Shown piece after piece: positions 1 to 8,227 of a DNA stretch of 64,000 bases. Within the stretch, counting starts at the first letter, position 1, and each line of letters starts with the position of its first letter. Under the pieces are notes generated by a model that did not search any database, was not told the DNA's origin, and worked only from the letters and a program-made list of their open reading frames with translations. The position numbers were made by a program, and so were the translations under genes. The stretch comes from an uncultured Planctomycetaceae bacterium (GTDB lineage Bacteria > Planctomycetota > Planctomycetia > Pirellulales > Thermoguttaceae), in the NCBI GenBank assembly GCA_946408825.1, contig CAMJTU010000002.1, positions 1 through 64,000 on the forward strand, given 5' to 3'.

Positions 1-108
1 AGGGTTCTTCTGCCGAGGGTTCTTCTGCCGAGGGTTCTTCTGCCGAGGGTTCTTCCGTCACGGGTTCTTCTGTCGCGGGTCCCTCAGTCACGGGTTCTTC
101 CGCCGTTT
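1..108. repeat. 15-bp tandem repeat encoding EEPSA/EEPVT pentapeptides
   Basis: About seven units of 15 bp, the first three or four identical (agggttcttctgccg) and the later ones diverged, run from base 1. Read on the minus strand they lie in frame inside the lipoprotein gene and encode repeats such as EEPSA and EEPVT. The result is an acidic, proline-rich and probably unstructured tail or spacer. The array continues past the window edge, so the copy number is unknown. The identical copies suggest recent slippage expansion. Confidence 0.9.
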
Positions 109-2344
109 CTTGGACGTCTGGTTTCTCGACGTCGGAGTCGCCTTGCTCGATTCCCGCGAGTTCGGCGATCCAGTTTGCACGGACGAGAGAACCAAAGTCG
201 ACGCCGGAGCGTAAACGCGAGACGGCGGCGCTCCACGCTCCCTGTTTCTCGAGAATCCTAGCGCGCAGATAATTAGCGGCGTTACGGAACTCGTCGCCAA
301 GTTGTCTCTGATCCCTTGCGCGAGAGACGGGGCGAAGGGAATCGTCGTTAAGACGTTCGAGGGCGGCGGCGTCGGCTCCGTTTTCTTCAGAGAGGAGCGC
401 AAGATTGTAGCTTGTGAGAATTTTCATAAATCGCTTCGAGGCGATATCGAGCTGGAACGTGACGGCCGTTTCAGCGGCGATTCTTTGAAGTTCTTCGTCG
501 CTAGGTTCGAGACCTTGCGACTTCGCCCATTCGACGTATTGATTGAGGTATTCCGTGACGCGCGCTCTTATACTCGTCTCTTGACTCTTAAGAAGGCGTT
601 CGGAAACGCGCCCTTGGAGGAGCCACCGCGCGGCGCCTTCGTCGACGAAATTACCGCGAAGGTACAGAATCTTTCCGATCCATAGAGGCGTGAGCTGCGT
701 ATGTTGTTTACCTGAGACCCCGGCGAACTGTTCGGAGGAGTCGCCCGTATAGTCGGAAATTTCATCCGACGAATTGCTGTCGGAGGAACCGTCTATTTCG
801 AGGGATTTCGTCGTTTCCATCGGGGTCATGAAAACACGAGTGACAAAATCCGACTCTTCTGGGAAAATCGTTTGTTCCAGAATCGGCACGTTCGCCTCTT
901 GGAGACGTTTAACGTCGGCGACTCCTTCCAATTCAAGAACGCGCTCCTTCTGGACGTCGAAGGGAGTCGAAAGAACCGTATTGACTTTTCCGCTAAATTC
1001 CTGTTCCAAAGGAATCATTCTCAGCGAGACTTGAAACGGCGTGGAGGGGACGTACGCGACGGCGTTTTTAAAATCGTCTGAAGTCGCGGGGTACGGTCGC
1101 TCAGGCAGGTCAAATCTTCTTAGAATAGCGTCGGCGCCGACGACGTCGCGAAGAGTCGCGATCTTGTCGACGACGAGACCCGTCGGGGCCCCGGGAGAAT
1201 TGGGCGTCGCCTCGGCGAGCGAAACTGATTCGGCGGCGGCGAAGGGAAGACCAAGCGCCATGTCGAAGAGATAGGCCTCGCCGTTAAGTCTGACGCCGAC
1301 GACGACGGGGAAGTTGTCGCGAAGCTCGCCGTTAGGGCGGACGACAAACGCGTCGAGGCGGTGTTGGCGCAGAAGCTCGATGAAAATGATCGCGCGATCC
1401 ATCGGCGTTCCCTGGCCTAGAAGAAGCGTTTGCCATTCCAACTGAGAGACGAGTCCCATCGGAGAGGGGAGAGGAGCCGAGAGAACGACGTTCTTAATAG
1501 TCCAGTCGAAGAGTTCTTTGACGACCGCTATATCGTCCTGTTTCGGTCCCTTAGCCCAAGTGAAAACGTCGCGCAACCAAACGACCGAACGCAGAAAATC
1601 CGCGTCTTGCGGAAGGAAAACCTTGCCGTCGATTTTTAGAAGGCGAACGTAGTCTTCAAGACCCGAACGAAGCGTCGAGAAATTGTAGTATGTGTAAGAG
1701 GGGGTCGAAGCGATCTGACGAATCTGCGTTTTGAAGGATTCCGTCGGATCGGCGAATTGAAATTCCCGAGCGGACGCCAGTTTTTCTAGAATCTCGTCGG
1801 CGAATATTTCAAACGCGCCTAACGTTGCGGAGGTCGTTTCTGAAGCGAGCGGTCCGATTTTGGTTTTAAACTCTTTTACCGTAGCTTCAAGCTCGTCGCA
1901 GTCTTTTTCCTCGACTGTTTTGGATTCGTCGGCAAAGAGCGTGAAGAGTTCGTCGCACCTCTTAACCGACGCGAGAATTTCGGTAAACTTCTGCGCCAAT
2001 TCGTCGTATTCGGGGTCGGGCGAGAAGTCGGCGGATTCGGGACGATCGGCAAGCCATGAGTTGAGACGGCCCAACGCGCCGCGGAGATACGTCTGGTCGG
2101 GGTATTTCTCTTGCGCTTCCGCCGCTTGAACGACTTGCACGACTAGATTGCGATACTGTTGCTCACGTTCCTGCGCCGTTGCGATCTGTCCGCCGCCATA
2201 TTCGACCGACGGCTTCTCATGCTTGCACCCAGTCGCGGACGTCGACAGAACGAACGCGATAAGGACGGCGAACAACGTTAGAAAAGAACGGAAAACCACC
2301 TCACGCCGACTTACGACGTCGAAAGCGAACGTTGTGTTCTTCAT
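1..2344 (-). CDS. Transglutaminase-like exported lipoprotein, cut by the left window edge
   Basis: An uninterrupted minus-strand frame starts at the ATG at 2342-2344 and is still open at base 1, giving at least 781 codons with no stop. The N-terminus has arginines (VVSRREVVFRSF), a hydrophobic stretch and a lipobox-like SATGC near residue 43, so it is probably a lipoprotein. The middle carries the segment LLGQGTPMDRAIIFIELLRQ followed by a Tyr/Phe-Asp strand, which resembles transglutaminase-like domains of large planctomycete exported proteins. The rest is helical and charged. The tail is a Glu/Pro-rich pentapeptide repeat. A divergent promoter lies at 2434-2462. The exact function is unknown. 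The reading frame is secure, and the domain call is by family resemblance only. Confidence 0.85.
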   Translation of the reverse strand, partial: MKNTTFAFDVVSRREVVFRSFLTLFAVLIAFVLSTSATGCKHEKPSVEYGGGQIATAQEREQQYRNLVVQVVQAAEAQEKYPDQTYLRGALGRLNSWLADRPESADFSPDPEYDELAQKFTEILASVKRCDELFTLFADESKTVEEKDCDELEATVKEFKTKIGPLASETTSATLGAFEIFADEILEKLASAREFQFADPTESFKTQIRQIASTPSYTYYNFSTLRSGLEDYVRLLKIDGKVFLPQDADFLRSVVWLRDVFTWAKGPKQDDIAVVKELFDWTIKNVVLSAPLPSPMGLVSQLEWQTLLLGQGTPMDRAIIFIELLRQHRLDAFVVRPNGELRDNFPVVVGVRLNGEAYLFDMALGLPFAAAESVSLAEATPNSPGAPTGLVVDKIATLRDVVGADAILRRFDLPERPYPATSDDFKNAVAYVPSTPFQVSLRMIPLEQEFSGKVNTVLSTPFDVQKERVLELEGVADVKRLQEANVPILEQTIFPEESDFVTRVFMTPMETTKSLEIDGSSDSNSSDEISDYTGDSSEQFAGVSGKQHTQLTPLWIGKILYLRGNFVDEGAARWLLQGRVSERLLKSQETSIRARVTEYLNQYVEWAKSQGLEPSDEELQRIAAETAVTFQLDIASKRFMKILTSYNLALLSEENGADAAALERLNDDSLRPVSRARDQRQLGDEFRNAANYLRARILEKQGAWSAAVSRLRSGVDFGSLVRANWIAELAGIEQGDSDVEKPDVQETAEEPVTEGPATEEPVTEEPSAEEPSAEEPSAEEP

Positions 2345-2433
2345 CAGGACGCGCCTCTGCGATATAAGCTATGGAAAGATGAAAAGGGCGCTGGAGGTTT
2401 TTAACGTTGGCAAACGCCCCTCGCGCCTGACTC

Positions 2434-2462
2434 AGTATATTCCTTTCACGTCTTTTTGTCCA
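2434..2462 (-). promoter_or_regulatory. Sigma70-like promoter for the transglutaminase-like lipoprotein
   Basis: On the minus strand a -35 TGGACA (2457-2462) and a -10 TATACT (2434-2439) are separated by 17 bp. The predicted start near 2427 gives a leader of about 80 nt before the ATG at 2344. The spacing and sequence match the promoter form seen repeatedly in this window. Confidence 0.5.
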
Positions 2463-2513
2463 GTTCCCCTGACCTGTCTGGCGCGCACGACCTTAGATTT
2501 TGTCTTCTTCGAT

Positions 2514-2541
2514 TTGACGCCCACTTTTACGGTTTTATAAT
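2514..2541 (+). promoter_or_regulatory. Sigma70-like promoter for the KDPG aldolase gene
   Basis: TTGACG (2514-2519), a 16-bp spacer and a consensus TATAAT (2536-2541). The predicted start near 2548 gives a leader of about 100 nt to the ATG at 2651. It is divergent from the promoter at 2434-2462. Confidence 0.65.
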
Positions 2542-2650
2542 TGAGCCACGCAAGTCTTTCGCCGGACTTTTCCTCTAGAATCTCAATAGAGCGCAACTCG
2601 TCGCGGCGAATCTAATTCGCGTCAATTAACTCGTACGGAGATATTGTATT

Positions 2651-3613
2651 ATGAGTTCAAGCGTTTTGGAATCGATTGAAAAGATTGGTCTTCTTCCGCT
2701 CGTCAACGTTCATGATCCGAGCAAAGCCGCGCCCCTGACGCAGGCGCTGTCGAAAGGCGGGATCGACGCCGTCGAGGTAACGCTCCGAGACGCGACCGCG
2801 TTAGATTCTCTGAAATCCGCACGCGCCGCGCTTCCGAACGGACTTGTCGGCGCCGGGACGGTTCATAGCGCGGAAGACGCCGCCAAAGCGATTGATCTCG
2901 GCGCCGACTTCATCGTCGCGCCGGGCGTCTGCCCAAAGACAATCCAGTTTTGCCAAGAGAAGAACGTTCCGATCATCCCCGGGGCGACGACGGCGACGGA
3001 AATTGAACTTGCTCGTTCCTTGGGGCTTAACGTCGTAAAATTCTTTCCCGCCGATCTTTCAGGCGGTCTCGACATAATTAAGGCGCTGCGCGGTCCCTTT
3101 AGCGACGTGCGTTTCGTTCCCACCGGCGGCGTTAATTTTGACAATATGAAACCTTACGCGGAAAACGGCGCGATTTTCGCTATCGGCGGAAGTTTCATGA
3201 CGCCTGCCGACTCCGTCGCGGCTTGCGATTGGGACGCCGTTTCGTCTGCCGCCGCGCGCGCGGTGGAAACGCTCCTAGGATTCCAGATTGGTCACGTGGG
3301 AATCAACTGCAATACCGCGGAAGAGGCAAAGTCGACTGCGGAAGAGTTTGCGCGTATCTTTAACTTCGGAACGCGGGAAATCGATATTTCCTTCTTTGGC
3401 GGATCGGCGGTCGAAGCGATGAAGAAGCCGAGTTTCGGCGCTCACGGTCATATCGCGATCGCGTGTAATTCGATGAAGCGTGCGATTTATCACCTGGAAC
3501 GGCGCGGATATAAGTTCCGTTTCTTCAAGAACAACGACAAGGGCCAGATGATCGCCGCTTACATTGAGGACGAGATTGGCGGTTTTGCAATTCATCTCAG
3601 CATTAAGCGTTGA
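2651..3613 (+). CDS. eda: KDPG/KHG aldolase fused to a C-terminal VOC domain
   Basis: Residues 1-210 form a class I aldolase of the Eda family, which splits 2-keto-3-deoxy-6-phosphogluconate to pyruvate and glyceraldehyde-3-phosphate in the cytoplasm. Visible are the catalytic Glu (VEVTLRD, E42) and the Schiff-base Lys in VVKFFPADLSGG (K130), with the phosphate-binding VPTGGVN loop near 157-162. Residues from about 211 to 320 are an extra domain beginning IGHVGINC, which looks like a vicinal-oxygen-chelate (glyoxalase-like) fold; its role is not evident. Eda alone is about 210 aa, so this is a fusion. GGAG lies about 10 nt before the ATG. It probably feeds from uronate or sugar-acid breakdown. 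Confidence 0.9.
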   Translation: MSSSVLESIEKIGLLPLVNVHDPSKAAPLTQALSKGGIDAVEVTLRDATALDSLKSARAALPNGLVGAGTVHSAEDAAKAIDLGADFIVAPGVCPKTIQFCQEKNVPIIPGATTATEIELARSLGLNVVKFFPADLSGGLDIIKALRGPFSDVRFVPTGGVNFDNMKPYAENGAIFAIGGSFMTPADSVAACDWDAVSSAAARAVETLLGFQIGHVGINCNTAEEAKSTAEEFARIFNFGTREIDISFFGGSAVEAMKKPSFGAHGHIAIACNSMKRAIYHLERRGYKFRFFKNNDKGQMIAAYIEDEIGGFAIHLSIKR

Positions 3614-3679
3614 TTTTTTCCGACGAACGTTAGAACGAGACTCTAGCAAAGGTCGCTTCATTCACGAATCGAGGTCAAA

Positions 3680-4537
3680 ATGCAGTTTAGTTTAAAAGTT
3701 TTCGCGATTTTGAGTTGTCTTCTTTTTGTTCTTCCGACGTTTGTCGGCGCTCAAGAGACGGGCGATAAAGAGCTCAAGATTCTCTTTATTGGCAACAGTT
3801 ACACCTTCTACAACTCGCTTGACAAGACGGTCGGCGATATGCTTACCGTCTCAGGCGTCCCGACGAAGACCGTCCGCAGTCTTCCCGGCGGTTGGAGCTT
3901 TGAACGTCATTTTAAGGGCGAACTTCCCAACAATTTCAAGGGCGAACCGACTCCTGAAGTGATCAAAAAAGAGAAATGGGACTACGTCGTTCTACAAGAA
4001 CAGAGCGCGGCGGCGATTAACAACCATGCGAAATTCATGGAATATGGAAAGAAGCTCGTCGATTTAATCCATGAAAATTGTCCCGAGACTAAGGTCGTCT
4101 TCTATCAGACTTGGGGACGTTGCGACGGCATGTTCGAAGGCTATGGCGACGACGAGTCGCGCAAAGCGGAAGTCGTCGCGGCATGGACGAAACGGTACAG
4201 CGCGCCCGACGAAGCGACTCTCGCGCAGCTCAAAGTCGGCATGCAGGGCAGTTATGAAGAACTCCGTGAAGCGACGGACTCGATGCTCGCGCCTGTGGGC
4301 AAAGCTTTCTTTACCGTCGGCGACAAGCTTGACCTTCACAGCGACGAAGGCGACCAGAAGCCGCATCATCCGAATCCGCGTGGAACGTATCTTGCCGGCT
4401 GCGTTTTCTTCAAGACGATTACGGGCAAGTCGCCCGTCGGATTGTGGAAGAAGCTCGCCGACGCCGACAAGGCTCCTAAGGTTGAGGAGAACGACGCGGA
4501 GTATCTCGAGAAGGTTGCCGATCAGGTTGTCGAGTGA
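3680..4537 (+). CDS. Secreted SGNH-hydrolase-like protein (DUF4886)
   Basis: 285 aa with a clear signal peptide ending at FVGAQ (about residue 25). The mature protein opens with LKILFIGNSYTFYNSL, where GNS stands in the place of the GDS nucleophile block of SGNH esterases. It carries VVLQEQSA in the middle and HPNPRGTYLAGC near the C-terminus, corresponding to the block that supplies the catalytic His. These are features of the DUF4886 branch. It is probably a periplasmic or extracellular esterase acting on acylated glycans, though the substrate is unknown. GAGGT precedes the ATG, and a strong terminator follows at 4571-4611. Confidence 0.8.
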   Translation: MQFSLKVFAILSCLLFVLPTFVGAQETGDKELKILFIGNSYTFYNSLDKTVGDMLTVSGVPTKTVRSLPGGWSFERHFKGELPNNFKGEPTPEVIKKEKWDYVVLQEQSAAAINNHAKFMEYGKKLVDLIHENCPETKVVFYQTWGRCDGMFEGYGDDESRKAEVVAAWTKRYSAPDEATLAQLKVGMQGSYEELREATDSMLAPVGKAFFTVGDKLDLHSDEGDQKPHHPNPRGTYLAGCVFFKTITGKSPVGLWKKLADADKAPKVEENDAEYLEKVADQVVE

Positions 4538-4570
4538 TTGATTGACGCCTTGGTCGTTTATTCAGGACGA

Positions 4571-4611
4571 ACGCTCTGAATCTTCGATAACAGGAAATTC
4601 AGAGCGTTTTT
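4571..4611 (+). terminator. Rho-independent terminator after the DUF4886 gene
   Basis: A perfect 11-bp stem (4571-4581 with 4597-4607) is followed by a run of T. It separates the DUF4886 gene from the next gene. Confidence 0.85.
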
Positions 4612-4636
4612 ACACATTATCGTAAAAGGGAATCTC

Positions 4637-5935
4637 ATGTTTTCTCGACGTCGGAAAGTTATTTTCGCCATTGCGGCGACTGTGGTCTTTTTTCTTGGGA
4701 ACCTTTCGTCGGCGACCGAGGCGACGTTAGAAAGTCAAGTAGATTCCGCATGGAACGCGATTTGGACGAATTTTTACTCGTCGCAGACGAATCTCTTTTA
4801 CGATTTTCTTGAAACTCTCGACCCGGGCGCGACGCTCGATAGTCTTCCAACGCCTGAAGAAGTGAAATCGCTCGATCCGAACCCTTGCGGATATGGGACA
4901 GGCATGGAAGACTGTGCGATTTCGGGCGGAATTATCCTAGACGCGTTGATCGACCGTTATGCTAACGAGCAAGCGCGCGGCGCCGACGCGACGAGTCTTG
5001 ATCGAATCAAGAGCCAGGCGAAAGACGTTTTTACAGGCTTGGAACTTCTCGCGACCGTTTCCGGCTCGCCCGGTTTTGTCGCTCGAGGCGTCAGTCCGAA
5101 GGCGCCGGACGTTTGCTATATCAACAGTTCGAGGGATCAGGTTACGCATTTGACGCTCGCCGTCTGGGAGTATTTTCGTTCTCAGCTTTCCGACGAAGAA
5201 ACGCGTCCTCGCGCCGCCGCGATTCTTTTCGCCGTCGCCGATCGAATGACGCGCAACGTCACGCCCGAGAACGATTATGATTTTCTCTGTTCCGACGGCT
5301 CCCATTGTCGTATTGGGATATGCCGCATGGCGAATGTCGAAGACCATGAAGCGGCGCGATTGACGGCAATTTACGCCGTCGCATGGGACGCCGCGAAGAC
5401 TCTTGGCGACGTCGATAAGACTGCCGAATACTGGGAACGCTGGCGCGCTATCGCTTCCGAGACGGTCGCGCAGTCGGCGCATATTATGGAGAACGAAGAT
5501 TTGTTAAGACGCATGCCGCCGTATGCTTATCTTCAGATGCAAGAGTCGCTTAACGTTCTCTATCGTCTTGAAACCGACTCCGCGTTAAAGGACGCGCTCG
5601 CGAAGACGCTGGCGTTTATTTCAAACCGCGTGGCGGCGCGTCAGGAAGGCGCGTTGAAGAAACTCAAATCCCGCGACTTGACGGCGGTCGCGCCAGACTG
5701 GCGCAAGGCTGGCGGACTTAACGGCGATTATCGCGTCACATGGTATGCGCCGCGCGAGTGTGGCGAAATTGCGCTAACGATCGCTTCCAACTGCGCTAGA
5801 GATTCTTTCGACGAAAGAGCCGTCGAAACGCTTCGCGACGCGCTCATGACCCCAGATTTTAGTAAAATCACGAGTTGCGGCGTGTTTCACCTTGTCGGCG
5901 CGTACGAAAAGGCGAGACGGCTCGGAAAGCTTTGA
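4637..5935 (+). CDS. Secreted protein of unknown function, possible alpha/alpha-toroid glycosidase
   Basis: 432 aa with an N-terminal signal peptide (basic start, hydrophobic stretch, cleavage near LSSATEA, residue 27). The mature part is helix-rich and includes GYGTGMEDCAISGGIILDAL (about residues 77-96), FVARGVSP and YINSSRDQVTHLTLAVWEYF, then long amphipathic helices. This pattern resembles (alpha/alpha) barrel proteins of glycan metabolism found in planctomycetes and Lentisphaerota, but I cannot name a family or catalytic residues with certainty. It sits after a terminator and is therefore probably transcribed on its own. Export and its neighbours suggest a glycan-related role, which is inference. 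Confidence 0.75.
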   Translation: MFSRRRKVIFAIAATVVFFLGNLSSATEATLESQVDSAWNAIWTNFYSSQTNLFYDFLETLDPGATLDSLPTPEEVKSLDPNPCGYGTGMEDCAISGGIILDALIDRYANEQARGADATSLDRIKSQAKDVFTGLELLATVSGSPGFVARGVSPKAPDVCYINSSRDQVTHLTLAVWEYFRSQLSDEETRPRAAAILFAVADRMTRNVTPENDYDFLCSDGSHCRIGICRMANVEDHEAARLTAIYAVAWDAAKTLGDVDKTAEYWERWRAIASETVAQSAHIMENEDLLRRMPPYAYLQMQESLNVLYRLETDSALKDALAKTLAFISNRVAARQEGALKKLKSRDLTAVAPDWRKAGGLNGDYRVTWYAPRECGEIALTIASNCARDSFDERAVETLRDALMTPDFSKITSCGVFHLVGAYEKARRLGKL

Positions 5936-6054
5936 TTTGCCTTCGTCGCGCGTTCGAAACAACGACCGTTGCTTTCGTTATATCGTTTGGGGAAGGGAAC
6001 TCCTCTCTAATTTGCGCGAGTTAGGATCATGCTTGTTTCAAAGGGAGAACGAGA

Positions 6055-6852
6055 ATGTCGCGAAACGATGAAGAAAGCGTCAATTCCCGTAAGACAGGGG
6101 AGCGTATGACGCTGGAGATTAAAGGCGAGAAATACGCGTTTCGCTGGATTTCAAGGGGCTCGTTTACGATGGGGAGTCCCGAGACGGAACTGGAGCGATG
6201 GGGCGACGAAGTTCAGCACAGGGTGAACATCAGTCGAGGGTTCTGGATGTTGGAGTCGCCGATTACGCAAGGAATGTGGAAATCGGTCGTGGGAACGAAT
6301 CCGAGTTATAATCAAAGTTTTTTCAAGAACACCAAGAAATTTCCTGTGGAGAGAATCTCTTGGAACGACTGTCAAAAGTACATTGAGAAATTGAATGGAC
6401 TTGGAGCATGTCCTAAGGGTTTTAAGTTCAGTCTTCCGACCGAGGCGGAATGGGAGTACGCGTGTCGGGCAGGGACGACGACGCCTTACAGGTTTGGCAA
6501 AACCCTGAACGGAGATAAAGCGAACTGCAACGGGAATCATCCCTATGGGGACTATAAGAGGGGACCGTACTTAAAGAAGACGACGGCGGTAGGGAAGTAC
6601 CCGACGAACGGCTGGGGACTTTGCGATATGCACGGGAACGTGTGCGAGTGGGTTCAGGATTGGTATGGAGATTATCCGACGGACGAGGTTACGGATCCGA
6701 CAGGACCAAGAAAGGGTTCGTTTCGCGTTAGTCGCGGCGGCGGTTGGCGCTACTACGCGGTCAATTGCCGTTCCGCATTCCGTAGCAGGTTCGAACCGGA
6801 CAAGCGCAACGACTGCCTCGGCGCTCGGCTCGTTCTGCGCCGCCTTGTTTAG
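6055..6852 (+). CDS. Formylglycine-generating-enzyme-like (SUMF1 fold) protein
   Basis: 265 aa covering a single FGE-sulfatase (SUMF1) domain: FTMGSPETE, PITQGMW, PVERISWNDCQKYIEKLN, LPTEAEWEYACRAG, MHGNVCEWVQDW and RGGGWRYYAVNCRSAFR. No signal peptide is visible, so it is probably cytoplasmic. In true FGE two cysteines about five residues apart near this last motif make the active site. Here only the second (in VNC) is kept and the first is a Tyr, so conversion of sulfatase Cys/Ser to formylglycine is doubtful. SUMF1-fold proteins also serve in other oxidative or binding roles. GGGAG lies before the ATG; a second in-frame ATG at codon 18 is possible. Confidence 0.85.
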   Translation: MSRNDEESVNSRKTGERMTLEIKGEKYAFRWISRGSFTMGSPETELERWGDEVQHRVNISRGFWMLESPITQGMWKSVVGTNPSYNQSFFKNTKKFPVERISWNDCQKYIEKLNGLGACPKGFKFSLPTEAEWEYACRAGTTTPYRFGKTLNGDKANCNGNHPYGDYKRGPYLKKTTAVGKYPTNGWGLCDMHGNVCEWVQDWYGDYPTDEVTDPTGPRKGSFRVSRGGGWRYYAVNCRSAFRSRFEPDKRNDCLGARLVLRRLV

Positions 6853-6901
6853 ACGTCTTCGTTTTTCCGTTCCTTCTTTAAAATCTCAAGCGCCTAATAA
6901 C

Positions 6902-6945
6902 AACCGCCGTCTTCCTGTAAACGGGGGAAGACGGCGGTTTGTTTT
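6902..6945. terminator. Bidirectional terminator between the FGE-like gene and aroC
   Basis: A perfect 14-bp stem (6902-6915 with 6926-6939) with T-rich sequence on the plus side. It lies between two convergent genes and can serve both, although the minus-side U-tract is weak. Confidence 0.75.
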
Positions 6946-6974
6946 GACAGGAGGTTGACGCGGAGAATAGGCGT

Positions 6975-8150
6975 TTAAACGTTCCAGTTTCCGTTTTCTA
7001 GCCTAGTCGCGACGCTTTCGTTGAAGAGTTTAAGACGCGCTTTGATTTCTTCCAACGAGTCGCCGCCGAATTTCTCGACGATTGCGGCGGCGATTTCGAA
7101 GGCGACGACGTTTTCAACGACGACGCTCGCCGCCGAGATCGCGCACGCGTCGCTTCTCTCAAAGGACGCCTCGACCGGTTCTTTCGTGACGAGGTCGACC
7201 GATCGAAGGGGCTTGCGGAGCGTCGGGATCGGCTTCATCGCGGCGCGGACGACAATCGGCTGACCGTTCGTCATCCCCGCCTCGATCCCGCCCGCGCGAT
7301 TCGTCGGACGGACGAATCCGAGCGTTCTCGCGTCGCGTTGATTTTCGTTCCACAGAATCTCGTCGTGCGCTTGCGAGCCGGGGACGCGCGCCAGTTTGAA
7401 CCCGTCGCCTATTTCCACACCCTTAAACGCTTGAATCGCGGCGACCGCTTGCGCGAGCCGCCCGTCGAGCTTCGACGACCACTGCGCGTGCGTTCCGAGT
7501 CCGAACGGAACGTTAAAAACGCGCGCGACGACGACGCCCCCGAGCGTGTCGCCCGCTTCTTTTGCGGCGTCGATTGCGCGCGTCGCTTCTTCGTCAAGGT
7601 CGGGGCGGAGCGAAAAGACCTGCGTCGCGTCGCGAATTTCACGCATCTCCGACGGCGTTTGGGTCAACGTCTCGGCGCATGGCGTCAAATCGACGTCGCC
7701 GACGCTCTCCACGTAGCCGACGACCTCGATCTCCAGCTCGCGGAGCAACAACCGCGCCAACGCGCCCGCCGCGACGCGTCCCGCCGTTTCCCGCGCGCTC
7801 GAACGTTCGAGAATCGGACGAATTCCCGTCCCGTATTTGACGGATCCCGTTAGATCGCCGTGCCCCGGACGCGGACGCGTTAGCTCCGGCATGCTTTCGA
7901 GCTTGTAGTCGCGATTCTTGACCCACAGAAGTATCGGCGACCCCATGCTCGCGCCATGTAAAACGCCTGTTAGAATTTCCGCCGCGTCCGTTTCAATCGT
8001 CTGCCGTCCCCCTCGACCGTAGCCGCCTTGACGACGACGGAGTTCGCCGTCGACGACGTTTAAATCAAGAGGAACTCCCGCCGGAAAACCGTCGACGAGA
8101 GCGGCGATCCCTTTGCCGTGCGATTCGCCCGCCGTTTGATAGGTAAGCAT
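6975..8150 (-). CDS. aroC: Chorismate synthase
   Basis: 391 aa. It catalyses the last shared step of aromatic amino acid synthesis, turning 5-enolpyruvylshikimate-3-phosphate into chorismate using reduced FMN. The start TAGESHGKGIAALVDGFPAG and the segments RRRQGGYGRGGRQ, GSPILLWVKNRDYK, RPRPGHGDLTGSVKYG and GGIEAGMTNGQPI are the family signatures. Length is normal. AGAGGA lies before the ATG. It is the second gene of a minus-strand pair, 77 bp behind purB. The shikimate kinase gene aroK lies elsewhere in the window (32623). Confidence 0.97.
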   Translation of the reverse strand: MLTYQTAGESHGKGIAALVDGFPAGVPLDLNVVDGELRRRQGGYGRGGRQTIETDAAEILTGVLHGASMGSPILLWVKNRDYKLESMPELTRPRPGHGDLTGSVKYGTGIRPILERSSARETAGRVAAGALARLLLRELEIEVVGYVESVGDVDLTPCAETLTQTPSEMREIRDATQVFSLRPDLDEEATRAIDAAKEAGDTLGGVVVARVFNVPFGLGTHAQWSSKLDGRLAQAVAAIQAFKGVEIGDGFKLARVPGSQAHDEILWNENQRDARTLGFVRPTNRAGGIEAGMTNGQPIVVRAAMKPIPTLRKPLRSVDLVTKEPVEASFERSDACAISAASVVVENVVAFEIAAAIVEKFGGDSLEEIKARLKLFNESVATRLENGNWNV

Positions 8151-8227
8151 ATTCGTCCTCTTTAAACTGCGTGAAAAACGAACGCGTGAAGAATCTTACG
8201 TCCAGACGCGTCTCCGCTTAAGATTCG

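Noticed and set aside
1..108. CRISPR-like short repeats at the left edge
   Set aside because: The 15-bp units have no spacers and are in frame within a coding sequence, so they are a protein repeat.
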